From: JANNRA01 sp031401035
GTDB lineage: Bacteria; Desulfobacterota; Binatia; HRBIN30; CADEER01
Length of the DNA: 33,450 bases
Assembly: GCA_031401035.1 (NCBI GenBank)
Contig: JANNRA010000022.1
Span: forward strand, 1 to 33,450
Direction of reading: 5' to 3'
Each line of letters begins with the position of its first letter. Within the stretch, counting starts at the first letter, position 1. Both the position numbers and the translations under genes were made by a program. The notes below the pieces were generated by a model. That model was not told the origin of the DNA. It searched no databases and saw nothing but the letters and a program-made list of their open reading frames with translations. Below are positions 1 through 7,480 of the stretch, one piece after another.

Positions 1-72
1 CCCCGTCGGCGCCTGTTGCAGGGAGGGCGCGCCGCGTCATGCAACAGGCGCCGACGGGGCGGCGCCCTCCAG
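1..72. repeat. Left-end palindromic repeat
   Basis: Bases 1-20 are the exact reverse complement of bases 40-59, giving a perfect 20-bp inverted repeat around a 19-base spacer. The block 41-72 recurs with 30 of 32 bases matching, in opposite orientation, at 33399-33430. The block carries two GGCGCC hexamers that could pair internally. It lies outside any convincing gene, downstream of the HEPN gene. It could be a dispersed REP-like element or part of an assembly edge, and the perfect hairpin at the very first base is also what a contig-end artefact looks like. Bases 73-122 hold nothing I can name. Confidence 0.8.
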
Positions 73-122
73 CGGACCAGGCGGTGAACGCACATGGCGC
101 GGGCCGTGCGTCTAGCCTGGGA

Positions 123-536
123 TCAGTCGCCGGTCGGAAACTCGGCGACCAGTGCCAGGGTGAAGCGCGCGTCGTCGAGCGCCGCCTGCGCGTCGGCGCG
201 CGTGTACTCCTCGGTCGGAATGAAATCGTCGTCGCCGTAGAACGCGAACTCGCGTTCCTTGCGCAGCCGGTGCGAAATGTCGGCGAGCCGGTCCGCCGCC
301 GCGGCGACGCGTTCCGGCAGGCGGTCGCGATGCTGGACGAGCAGCCCGCCCACGTCGTGCTGCTTGGGCGGTTCGATCCCGACGAAGCGCAGCATGCCCT
401 TGAGGACCAATTCGACCAGTTCCTGGGCCTCGCGGATGACGTCCGAGTACCCCTCGTCCTCGAACAACGCCTGCAGCGCGCGGATGCGCCGGCGCGCCTT
501 GTCGAAGTAACTGCGCGCCAGGCGCGTGCTGGTCAT
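123..536 (-). CDS. HEPN domain protein (partner of nucleotidyltransferase)
   Basis: A 137-residue helical protein of the HEPN family, the usual partner of minimal nucleotidyltransferases. The central segment with the conserved GIEPPKQHD string (residues 53-61) and the C-terminal FYGDDDFIP (99-107) followed by EEYT resemble COG2250-type HEPN proteins. Its ATG overlaps the stop of the upstream nucleotidyltransferase by four bases (ATGA), so the two are translationally coupled. HEPN toxins use an RX4-6H motif. The only match here is R83-x5-H89, which lacks the polar residue that usually follows the Arg and lies in a helix I cannot align with the active site. RNase activity is therefore doubtful. 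The pair may be a toxin-antitoxin system or a non-toxic nucleotidyltransferase complex like HI0073/HI0074. Confidence 0.82.
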   Translation of the reverse strand: MTSTRLARSYFDKARRRIRALQALFEDEGYSDVIREAQELVELVLKGMLRFVGIEPPKQHDVGGLLVQHRDRLPERVAAAADRLADISHRLRKEREFAFYGDDDFIPTEEYTRADAQAALDDARFTLALVAEFPTGD

Positions 537-1048
537 AGCCGGATGATCTCGCCGCGGCGGTAGTCGGGCTTGAGATCCCAGTACCAGGTGCTGCCGGTCC
601 ACACGCGGCGCGCCCCGGAGCGGCGCAGGCGGGCGCGCAGGTCGTCGAGCGCGGCGGCCAGCAGGCCGTCGGCGTCGGCGAGCAGCACCGCGTCCTCGGT
701 GAGATCGAGCATCAGCGGGCTGGCGGTCCGCAGATCCTCCGGCGTGCGCAGCACGGCCGAGAGCTCGGTCTGGATGCCCGCCTGGCGTAGCTCGCCGATG
801 GCGCCGGCCAGGGCCTCCTCGACCGGCGCGAAGGTCGCGAAGCGGGCGCGCCGGCCGCGCGGCAGGTCGTCGACGACGAGCAGCAGGTCGACGTCCGAAT
901 CCGGCCGCGCCGTGCGCCGCGCCACCGATCCGAACAGGGCGATGGCGCGCAGGCGGGCGCCATAGACGCGCCGCGCCTGCCGCACGACCGTGGCGATGAA
1001 CGGGTGCTCCGGCGTCAGCCCGGCCGCGGCGGTGTCGCGATTCTCCAT
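533..1048 (-). CDS. Minimal nucleotidyltransferase (MNT), MntA-like
   Basis: A 171-residue protein of the polymerase-beta nucleotidyltransferase fold. The signature GSX10DXD is present: G40-S41, ten residues, then D52-V-D54, which bind the metal and nucleotide in this family. It precedes and overlaps the HEPN gene by four bases, the common gene order of MNT-HEPN modules. In characterised pairs the MNT protein transfers AMP to the HEPN partner and neutralises it. The third acidic residue is less clear; E in the string IQTELSAVL is a candidate. Residues from about 110 on are an extra C-terminal segment that ends in a Trp/Tyr-rich stretch (WTGSTWYWDLKPDY). The ATG start leaves a 107-base divergent gap to the acyl-CoA dehydrogenase-like gene. 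Confidence 0.85.
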   Translation of the reverse strand: MENRDTAAAGLTPEHPFIATVVRQARRVYGARLRAIALFGSVARRTARPDSDVDLLLVVDDLPRGRRARFATFAPVEEALAGAIGELRQAGIQTELSAVLRTPEDLRTASPLMLDLTEDAVLLADADGLLAAALDDLRARLRRSGARRVWTGSTWYWDLKPDYRRGEIIRL

Positions 1049-1155
1049 GTCCGCAGCCTACCATGCCGGGCCGCGACCTCGACAGGGTTCGCGTGTCGGT
1101 GGCATACACCCAGCGCCGGTCCCGCCGACCGGCGCCAGCCCCGAAGGAGACCCGC

Positions 1156-2850
1156 ATGCTCTTGTTGAATCCGGCGCAGCGCCAGCGTCCCGATGCCGAT
1201 GCCCGTACCGCCGAAGTGATGCGCGCGACGATCGGCTTCTTCGAGGCGAAGGGCAAGGACAGGCTGCTCGCCGACTACTACGACCGCGGCTGGTACGCCG
1301 ACTTCCTCGACTTCGTCAAGGCCAACCGCGTCTTCGCGACGATGTGTACGCCGGCCGGGGAGGGCGCCGCCGATGCGCGTTGGGACACCTCGCGCATCTG
1401 CGAGTTCGCCGAGATCCTCGGCTTCTACGGGCTGCAGTACTGGTACACCTGGCAGGTCTCGGTGCTCGGCCTCGGGCCGATCTGGATGAGCGAGAACGCG
1501 GCGCTGCGCCAGCGCGCGGCGCAGGCCCTCGAGGACGGCGGCATCTTCGCCTTCGGGCTCTCCGAGAAGGCGCACGGCGCCGACATCTACGCCACCGACA
1601 TGGTGCTGACGCCCGCCGCCAACGGCTGGCGCGCCAACGGCCGCAAGTACTACATCGGCAACGGCAACGCCGCGGCGATCGTCTCGACCTTCGGCCGCAT
1701 CGACGGCACCGACGACTACGTCTTCTTCGCCGCCGATCCGCGCCATGCGCACTATCACCTGATCAAGAATGTCGTCGCGAGCCAGAACTACGTCTCCGAG
1801 TTCGAGCTGCGCGACTACCCGGTGGCGCCGGCCGACATTCTGCACCGCGGCCGCGAGGCCTGGGACGCGGCGCTCAATACGGTCAACATCGGCAAGTACA
1901 ATCTCGGCTGGGCCTCGATCGGCATCTGCACGCACGCGCTCTACGAGGCCATCACGCACGCCAGCACCCGCGTGCTGTACAAGATGCACGTCACCGACTT
2001 CTCGCACGTGCGGCAGAATTTCGTCGACGCCTACTGCCGCCTGGTGGCGATGAAGCTCTTCGCGTTGCGCGCCGCCGACTACATGCGCGTCGCCTCGGCC
2101 GCGGATCGCCGCTACCTGCTGTACAACCCGATGGTGAAGATGAAGGTGACGACGCAGGGCGAGGAGGTCATCAACCTGCTCTGGGACACCATCGCCGCCA
2201 AGGGCTTCGAGAAGGACATGTACTTCAGCCAGGCGGCGACCGACATCCGCGGCCTGCCGAAGCTGGAAGGGACGGTACACGTCAACATCGCGCTGATCGT
2301 CAAGTTCATGCCCAGCTTCTTCTTCACCCCGGCCGAGTATCCGCCGGTCGCGACGCAGCGCCAGGCCGCGAACGACGACTTCCTCTTCCATCAGGGCGGC
2401 GCCAAGGGCCTGAGCCAGATCCAGTTCCACGACTACCGCGCCGCCTTCGCCGGCGTCGAGCTGCCGAACGTGCAGCGCTTCGCCGCCCAGGCGGAGATCT
2501 TCCGCGATCTTCTCGCCAGCGATCCGCCGGGTCCGGATCAGATGAAGGACGTCGCCTTCCTGCTCGCCGGCGGCGAGATCTTCGCTCTCGTCGTCTACGC
2601 CCAGCTCATCCTCGAGAACGCTCCCGTGTACGGGATCTCCGCCGACCTGCTCGACCAGATCTTCGACTTCATGGTGCGCGACATGTCCAAGTTCGCCCTG
2701 CAGCTCTTCAGCCAGCCGTCGAGCACCGCGACGCAGATGGCCTGCTGTCAGCGCATGATGCAGAAGGCCGTCCACGACCCAGCTCGCTACGATCGCGTCT
2801 GGCGTACCGAGGTCGCGCCGCTCAGCGGCGCCTACGAGATGCCGCGCTGA
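1156..2850 (+). CDS. Acyl-CoA dehydrogenase-like flavoprotein with long C-terminal extension
   Basis: A 564-residue protein of the acyl-CoA dehydrogenase superfamily (FAD-dependent alpha,beta-desaturation of acyl-CoA thioesters, cytoplasmic). The FAD/substrate middle-domain motif appears as FGLSEKAHGAD (residues 133-143), and the beta-domain as GRKYYIGNGNA. The segment KLEGTVHVN (369-377) aligns with the catalytic YEGTSQIQ of medium-chain enzymes, so Glu371 is the candidate base. Typical enzymes end soon after this point at about 380 residues. This one continues for about 190 residues, as in very-long-chain or oxidase-like relatives. The start at 1156 is chosen because AAGGAG lies six bases upstream; a longer reading frame begins at 1063 but without a site. 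No electron-transfer flavoprotein genes are nearby, so the substrate cannot be deduced from context. Confidence 0.88.
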   Translation: MLLLNPAQRQRPDADARTAEVMRATIGFFEAKGKDRLLADYYDRGWYADFLDFVKANRVFATMCTPAGEGAADARWDTSRICEFAEILGFYGLQYWYTWQVSVLGLGPIWMSENAALRQRAAQALEDGGIFAFGLSEKAHGADIYATDMVLTPAANGWRANGRKYYIGNGNAAAIVSTFGRIDGTDDYVFFAADPRHAHYHLIKNVVASQNYVSEFELRDYPVAPADILHRGREAWDAALNTVNIGKYNLGWASIGICTHALYEAITHASTRVLYKMHVTDFSHVRQNFVDAYCRLVAMKLFALRAADYMRVASAADRRYLLYNPMVKMKVTTQGEEVINLLWDTIAAKGFEKDMYFSQAATDIRGLPKLEGTVHVNIALIVKFMPSFFFTPAEYPPVATQRQAANDDFLFHQGGAKGLSQIQFHDYRAAFAGVELPNVQRFAAQAEIFRDLLASDPPGPDQMKDVAFLLAGGEIFALVVYAQLILENAPVYGISADLLDQIFDFMVRDMSKFALQLFSQPSSTATQMACCQRMMQKAVHDPARYDRVWRTEVAPLSGAYEMPR

Positions 2851-3018
2851 CGCTGCCCGGCGGTCGCTGATCGCGCCGCACGACCGCACCGTCCGCCCTG
2901 GCGATAGCGGACGCTGCGGGTTTGTTGGCCGCCGGCACTTCTCGTTTCGTGGATATCTGGTAGCTTCCCAAAGCCGCGCGAGGGAACCTCCGCGGCCGGC
3001 TCAGGAAGGGGCGATGGC

Positions 3019-4770
3019 ATGAGACGACGGCAGGACGGAGGCGAGATGTCGCGACGGTGTGCGGCGACGCTGGCGGCGGTGGCATTGCTGGCGGCGGGCG
3101 TCGCGCGCAGCGCTCGGGCGCAGGACGCCGCACCGCCGGCGGGTCAGATCGAAGCGGTGGCCGCGGTCGAGGAGGTCGAGTCGATCGACGTCGGCACCCT
3201 CGTCGCGCCGGTGGCGCTGTACCCCGACCCGCTGCTCGGGCTGGTCCTGCAGGCCTCGCTGCAGCCGCTGCAGATCGTCCAGGCGGAGCGCTTTCTCGCC
3301 AAGCGCAAGAGCGATCCGACGCTGACGCCGGACACCGCGTGGGATTCGAGCATCCTGGGCCTGCTCAACTATCCCTCGCTGGTGCAGTCGATGAGCGAGT
3401 ACCTGGAGTGGACCGAGGCGCTCGGCGACGCGGTCGCGGCCGATCTGAAGGGCGTGCAGGCGGCGGTCCAGGACATCCGCTGGTCGTCGCGCGCCGCCGG
3501 CATCCTCAAGTCCGACGATCGTCAGAAGGTGATCGCCGACGGCGACACCATTCGCATCATGCCGGCCGACCCGAAGACGATCTCGATTCCGCGCTACGAT
3601 CCGGTGGCGCTGCTGGCGGCGATCGAACCGGTTGCCGAAGGCGATATGGTCGAGGCCGAGGTCACCGAAGTGGCCGTGCAGCAGGCGGCGGCGCCGGCTC
3701 CCGCCGCCGCGGGCGCGCCGGCTGCAGCGGCGGCCCCCGTGGCGGCGGCGCCGGCCGAACCCATGGCCGCGGCGCCGGCAGCGGTGGCGGTGGCACCGGT
3801 CGCCTACGCGCCGGTCGGCTATGCGCCGGTGGCGGCCGTGCCGATGGCCTACAGCGAGCCGAGCTCGAGTTTCTGGGACGTCGCCGCGCCGTTCGCCGGT
3901 GGCGCCATCGTCGGCGGTATCCTCGGCTATGCGCTGAGCGGTGACGACGACGATGACTATAACGGCGGTGGCTACGGCGGTGGCTATGGCGGCGGCTACA
4001 ACAGTGGCAACACCGTCAACAACAACATCAATATCGAGGACAGCGTCGTTGGTGGCGGCGGCGGCAAGTACGACCGCGACAAGGTCGAGCGGGAGTTGCG
4101 CGACCGACACGACAAGGGGCAGGGCAATCGGCCCGACCGCGGCCGCCCGGTGCAGACCGGCGGCGTGGCGCCGTCGAAGCGCCCGGCGGCGACGACGCGC
4201 GACACGGCGAAGGTCGGTGATAAGGCGCGTCCGTCCGGCACCGGCAAGGCGATGCAGCTGCCCGGCGCCGCGCCAGGCGCGAAGGTGCCGGCGAAGTCGA
4301 GGGTCAATCCGGCCACCGGCCGGCCGGCGAGCGGCGCGGCGAACAAGCCGAAACCGGCCAACAAGCAGGTCGCCAACGCTCGGCCGGCCACCGCCCCGGC
4401 GGCCAAGGGGCCGGCAGCGAAAGCACCGGCGGCCAGAGCGCCGGCCGTGGCGAAGCCGCAGCCGGCCAAGGCGAAGCCGGCGGGCGGGGCGGGGATGACC
4501 GCCGGCCTCGGCGCGCCGCGCCAGCAGGTGCAGCGCGAAGCCAACCGCGGCGCCCAGAGTCGCCAAGTGGCAAAGCCGGCGGCCAAGCCGGCGGCGCGGG
4601 CGCCGGCGGCGCCAAAGCCGGCGCAGCGCGGCGGCGGCATGTCGAGTCCGAACCGCGGCGGCAACGCCAAGCAGGACGCCAACCGCGGCAAGCAGAGCCG
4701 CGGCGGCGGCGGTGGTGGGGGCGGCGGCCGCGGTGGCGGCGGCGGCGGCAAGAAGGGGCGTGGCCGATGA
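3019..4770 (+). CDS. Secreted DUF3300 protein with low-complexity basic tail
   Basis: A 583-residue exported protein. A signal peptide ends near residue 34 (SARA before QDAAPP). The DUF3300 domain covers about residues 58-200: LVAPVALYPDPLL (61-73), WDSSILGLLNYP, a WTEALGDAV block and the closing PRYDP. Then come an Ala/Pro-rich linker, a glycine-zipper-like hydrophobic stretch (about 292-308), a Gly/Tyr/Asn-rich stretch, and about 230 residues of Ala/Pro/Lys repeats ending in polyglycine and KKGRGR. A second ATG at 3046, with ACGGAGG just upstream, would shorten the n-region by nine residues and is equally plausible. It overlaps or closely precedes the DUF2950 gene, a recurrent partner. No biochemical function is established for the domain; a periplasmic or surface role is inferred. 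Confidence 0.88.
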   Translation: MRRRQDGGEMSRRCAATLAAVALLAAGVARSARAQDAAPPAGQIEAVAAVEEVESIDVGTLVAPVALYPDPLLGLVLQASLQPLQIVQAERFLAKRKSDPTLTPDTAWDSSILGLLNYPSLVQSMSEYLEWTEALGDAVAADLKGVQAAVQDIRWSSRAAGILKSDDRQKVIADGDTIRIMPADPKTISIPRYDPVALLAAIEPVAEGDMVEAEVTEVAVQQAAAPAPAAAGAPAAAAAPVAAAPAEPMAAAPAAVAVAPVAYAPVGYAPVAAVPMAYSEPSSSFWDVAAPFAGGAIVGGILGYALSGDDDDDYNGGGYGGGYGGGYNSGNTVNNNINIEDSVVGGGGGKYDRDKVERELRDRHDKGQGNRPDRGRPVQTGGVAPSKRPAATTRDTAKVGDKARPSGTGKAMQLPGAAPGAKVPAKSRVNPATGRPASGAANKPKPANKQVANARPATAPAAKGPAAKAPAARAPAVAKPQPAKAKPAGGAGMTAGLGAPRQQVQREANRGAQSRQVAKPAAKPAARAPAAPKPAQRGGGMSSPNRGGNAKQDANRGKQSRGGGGGGGGGRGGGGGGKKGRGR

Positions 4771-4820
4771 TGGGCGCGCTGCGGGACGAGAGCACGGACG
4801 GACGCAGAGGGAGAGCGACG

Positions 4821-5765
4821 ATGCGCAACGGCGGTGAACGGAACCAGGGGCAGCGGAGTGGTGGCTGGCGTGGGCTGGCGGCGGGGGTGACGGCGATTGC
4901 CGCGCTGCTACTTGTCGTGCCGGCACAGGCGGCGAGTTACGAGACGCCGGAGGCGGCGATGCAGGCCTTCCGCAGCGCCCTCGAGCCGCCCGACCCGAGC
5001 GCGCTGCTCGATCTCTTCGGCCGCCAGTACGAGGCCGATCTGCTCGGCGGCGACCCCGCCGCGGCCCGCCAGGGCTATGAGGCTCTGCAGCGCGCCGCGG
5101 CTGATTCGATCACCGTGGAGACCGAGGGGCCGGAGCGCGCCGTCATCGTCATGGGCCGGCGCGGCTGGCCGATGCCGGTGCCGCTGGTGCGCGGCGCCGA
5201 CGGCTGGGCGTTCGACGCCGCCGCCGGCATCGAGGAGATCAGGGATCGCCGCATCGGACGCAACGAGCTCTCGGCGATCGAGTTCTGCGACGCTTACATG
5301 GACGCGCAGCGCGAGTACGCTGGCGCCGACCACGACGGCAACGACGTGCTCGAGTACGCACAGCGCATCGAGAGCACGCCGGGCAAGCGCGACGGCCTCT
5401 ACTGGGCGGACGAGGGGGATGGGTCGGTCAGCCCGCTCGGCCCGCTCGCCGCCGGCGCCGAGCAGTACCTCGGCTACCGCAAGGCTGGAGAACCATACCG
5501 CGGCTACCACTTCCGCATTCTCACCCGTCAGGGCGCCAACCCGCCGGCGGGCAAGTACGACTACGTTATCAACCGCCACATGCTGGCCGGCTTCGCGCTC
5601 CTCGCCTGGCCGGCCGACTACGGCCACTCGGGGGTCATGACCTTCCAGTGCAGCCATCACGGCGGCATCTTCCAGAAGGATCTCGGCGCCGCGACCGGCG
5701 CGCTGGCTGCGAAGATCGCCGCGTACGATCCGGACAAGATGTGGGCGGTGGTGCCGCAGGACTGA
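4821..5765 (+). CDS. Secreted DUF2950 protein
   Basis: A 314-residue protein with an N-terminal signal peptide (hydrophobic core AAGVTAIAALLLVV, cleavage after AQAA) followed by a DUF2950 domain over nearly its whole length. Typical blocks are ETPEAAMQAFRSAL near the mature N-terminus, DGWAFDAAAGIEEI in the middle, GYHFRIL, and GVMTFQCSHHGGIFQKDLG near the C-terminus. I chose 4821 because GAGGGAGAG precedes it and it gives a normal n-region. The in-frame ATG at 4767 overlaps the DUF3300 stop by four bases and cannot be excluded. Either start places the gene in an operon with DUF3300. The function is unknown; the shared export signal suggests that both products act together in the periplasm. 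Confidence 0.87.
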   Translation: MRNGGERNQGQRSGGWRGLAAGVTAIAALLLVVPAQAASYETPEAAMQAFRSALEPPDPSALLDLFGRQYEADLLGGDPAAARQGYEALQRAAADSITVETEGPERAVIVMGRRGWPMPVPLVRGADGWAFDAAAGIEEIRDRRIGRNELSAIEFCDAYMDAQREYAGADHDGNDVLEYAQRIESTPGKRDGLYWADEGDGSVSPLGPLAAGAEQYLGYRKAGEPYRGYHFRILTRQGANPPAGKYDYVINRHMLAGFALLAWPADYGHSGVMTFQCSHHGGIFQKDLGAATGALAAKIAAYDPDKMWAVVPQD

Positions 5766-5855
5766 GTCCGCAGCGCACACAGGCGAGCCGGCCGTAGGCT
5801 TCCACGGGCCGCACTTCAGCCGCCGCGGGTGACGCGCCTGCGGGCGGGTGGGAGT

Positions 5856-6575
5856 TCAGATCGCCGAGCGCACGCAGGTGCGCTGCATCGTCGCTGCCAG
5901 CAGCGGTGCCGCACGCAGGGCGCGGCTGACCGCACGCGCGGTCAGCGCGGGCGCGCGGCCGCCGACGACGATGCGGTTGTGGTAGTCGGCATGCGCCAGC
6001 GCGACCCAGGGTTGCGGCATGGCGGCGGCCATCGCCAGTGCATCGCGTCGGTCGAGCGCATTGCAGACCAGAATGCCGCCGCGTGCCAGGCGCGCCGCGG
6101 CGCGGCGCAGCGTCGCCGGCCACCCGTGCGGCTTGCGCATGCCGTCGCCGCTGCCTTGGTAGATGTCGTCGATGATCAGATCGAAGCGCTGTGCCGGCGT
6201 CAGGGCGGCGACGAAGCGCCGCGCCTCGCCGCAGACGATCGTCGCGCCGAGCGCGTCGAGCGCGAACTCGCGCCGCGCCACCTCCAGCACCTGCGCGTCG
6301 AGGTCGACGCCGACGATCGCGGCATCGCGGCGCAGCGCGCGCAGCACGCGCACGACCGAGCCGCCGCCGACGCCGAGCAGCAGCACCCGCGGCGCCGGCG
6401 CCGCCGGCAGTAGCAGCACCGGCGCGGCGAGCAGATCCCAGGTGCCGCCGGTGGTCTCCTGCCCCGGGCGCCACAACGACGCGCAGGAGTCGTCGACCAT
6501 GAGAAACGTCCCCTGCCGGGTGCGCTGCACGCGCACGTGCGGGATGCGGGGGTCGACGGGACGGGGCACGGTCAC
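5856..6575 (-). CDS. Spermidine-synthase-like SAM-fold enzyme
   Basis: A 239-residue Rossmann-fold protein resembling polyamine synthases. The glycine-rich motif LLLGVGGGSV (65-74) and the acidic residue after beta-2 (GVDLDA, D91) bind the nucleoside in this fold, and FDLIIDDIYQG (131-141) occupies the place of the catalytic loop. Genuine spermidine synthases have a DxxDP-type motif there; here it is DDIYQGSG, so aminopropyl transfer is uncertain and a methyltransferase or other role is possible. The start is GTG, ten bases after the stop of the metallo-beta-lactamase-fold gene, which implies co-transcription. No decarboxylase or other polyamine gene is visible in the window. Confidence 0.78.
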   Translation of the reverse strand: MTVPRPVDPRIPHVRVQRTRQGTFLMVDDSCASLWRPGQETTGGTWDLLAAPVLLLPAAPAPRVLLLGVGGGSVVRVLRALRRDAAIVGVDLDAQVLEVARREFALDALGATIVCGEARRFVAALTPAQRFDLIIDDIYQGSGDGMRKPHGWPATLRRAAARLARGGILVCNALDRRDALAMAAAMPQPWVALAHADYHNRIVVGGRAPALTARAVSRALRAAPLLAATMQRTCVRSAI

Positions 6576-6585
6576 GACGTGCGGG

Positions 6586-7314
6586 TCATCCCAGTCGGTC
6601 GGCGAGTCGACGCAGCAGCCCGGCGCCGTCGCCGCGCCAGGAGGAGCCGTGCATGCAGGCGAGCGTCGTCGGTGCCAGCGCCGCCAGCTTGTCGAGCAGC
6701 GCGCGCGTCTGCGGCGCGTGCGCGAAGTAGTCGAGGCGTGCGCGCATGACCTCGCTGGGGGCGAGAATGTCGTCCTCGATCAGCGGTGCGTGCGTGTCGC
6801 CCGCCTGGGTGAAGAGGTCGCCGCAGAGCAGCGTGCGCGTGCGGGTCTCGAACAGGTAGCCGCACTCCCAGCCGTGCGGCAGGTGCGGCGTGGCGATCCA
6901 GCGCACCGTGTGACGGCCGAGCGACACCTCCTGACCGTCGTCGAGGACGCGCGGCGGACGGTCGGCGAGATCGCGCACCGAGACGTCCGCGGCCAGGCGC
7001 CCGCACAGCGGCGCGGCCTGGGGCGCGGCGGCGAGGAAGTCGTTCAGGGCGCCGCACTCGTCGGCCTCGACGTGTGAAAAGGCGATGTGGCGCATGCGCG
7101 CCAGCGGCAGCACCGAGGCGATGGCCTCCGCGACGAGTGGAAACAACCTGCGCAGGCCGGTGTGGAAGAGCAGCGGCTCGTCATCGGCGATGAGGAACTG
7201 ATTGAACGTGAAGCCGCCGGGAAAGGCGCTGGGTGGGATCGGCGTGCTGATGCGATGGATTCCGTCGGCGATCTCGTCGATGCGCGTCCCGGAGACGGAG
7301 TTGGTGATGCCCAT
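6586..7314 (-). CDS. Metallo-beta-lactamase-fold protein with flavodiiron-type ligands
   Basis: A 242-residue single-domain protein. Instead of HxHxDH it has H81-x-E83-x-D85, followed by H147, D166 and H222. The order and spacing (about 61, 18 and 55 residues between the later ligands) closely match the diiron site of flavodiiron proteins, the ODP subfamily. Those enzymes reduce O2 or NO and carry a C-terminal flavodoxin domain; none is present here, so an electron partner must come in trans, or the protein senses or binds O2/NO. The ATG at 7314 is chosen because AGGAGA lies six bases upstream; a longer open frame to 7428 lacks support. It leads the pair with the spermidine-synthase-like gene and is divergent from the DUF1329 gene. 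Confidence 0.83.
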   Translation of the reverse strand: MGITNSVSGTRIDEIADGIHRISTPIPPSAFPGGFTFNQFLIADDEPLLFHTGLRRLFPLVAEAIASVLPLARMRHIAFSHVEADECGALNDFLAAAPQAAPLCGRLAADVSVRDLADRPPRVLDDGQEVSLGRHTVRWIATPHLPHGWECGYLFETRTRTLLCGDLFTQAGDTHAPLIEDDILAPSEVMRARLDYFAHAPQTRALLDKLAALAPTTLACMHGSSWRGDGAGLLRRLADRLG

Positions 7315-7480
7315 GATCGTTCTCCTGCGCGCCGCGCGCGACACGCGGGCAGGCGCGCCCGATAGCCCATTGCACCGCCGCCTGTCGACTGTGCGGCTCG
7401 GCCGAGGCGGCCGCGCGTCGCCGCTCACGCGGCTGCCGCGGCGCTGGAGCGCCGCTTCGCGGTCGTGCTAGCCAACCGGC

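Noticed and set aside
363..385. A GGTTCGATCCC string like a tRNA T-arm
   Set aside because: It lies within the HEPN coding region and no acceptor or anticodon stem can be formed around it.
1015..2889. A 624-codon minus-strand frame opposite the acyl-CoA dehydrogenase-like gene
   Set aside because: Composition is that of an antisense shadow (runs of V, L, E, G, R without any fold), while the plus strand has clear family motifs and a ribosome site.
2891..2912. A 6-bp stem (GTCCGC/GCGGAC) after the acyl-CoA dehydrogenase-like gene as terminator
   Set aside because: Short stem, 10-base loop, no T-run; not distinguishable from chance at this GC content.
2935..2970. AT-richer patch before the DUF3300 gene as a sigma-70 promoter
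   Set aside because: A TAGCTT -10-like box is present but no acceptable -35 box at 16-18 bases; too weak to list.
4704..4764. G-rich run at the DUF3300 3' end as a G-quadruplex element
   Set aside because: The run is explained by polyglycine codons; any quadruplex role would be speculation.
3001..4926. A 641-codon open frame on the minus strand opposite the DUF3300 gene
   Set aside because: It is Arg/Ala/His-rich low complexity produced by reading the GC-rich repeats backwards; the plus strand has a signal peptide and a recognised domain.
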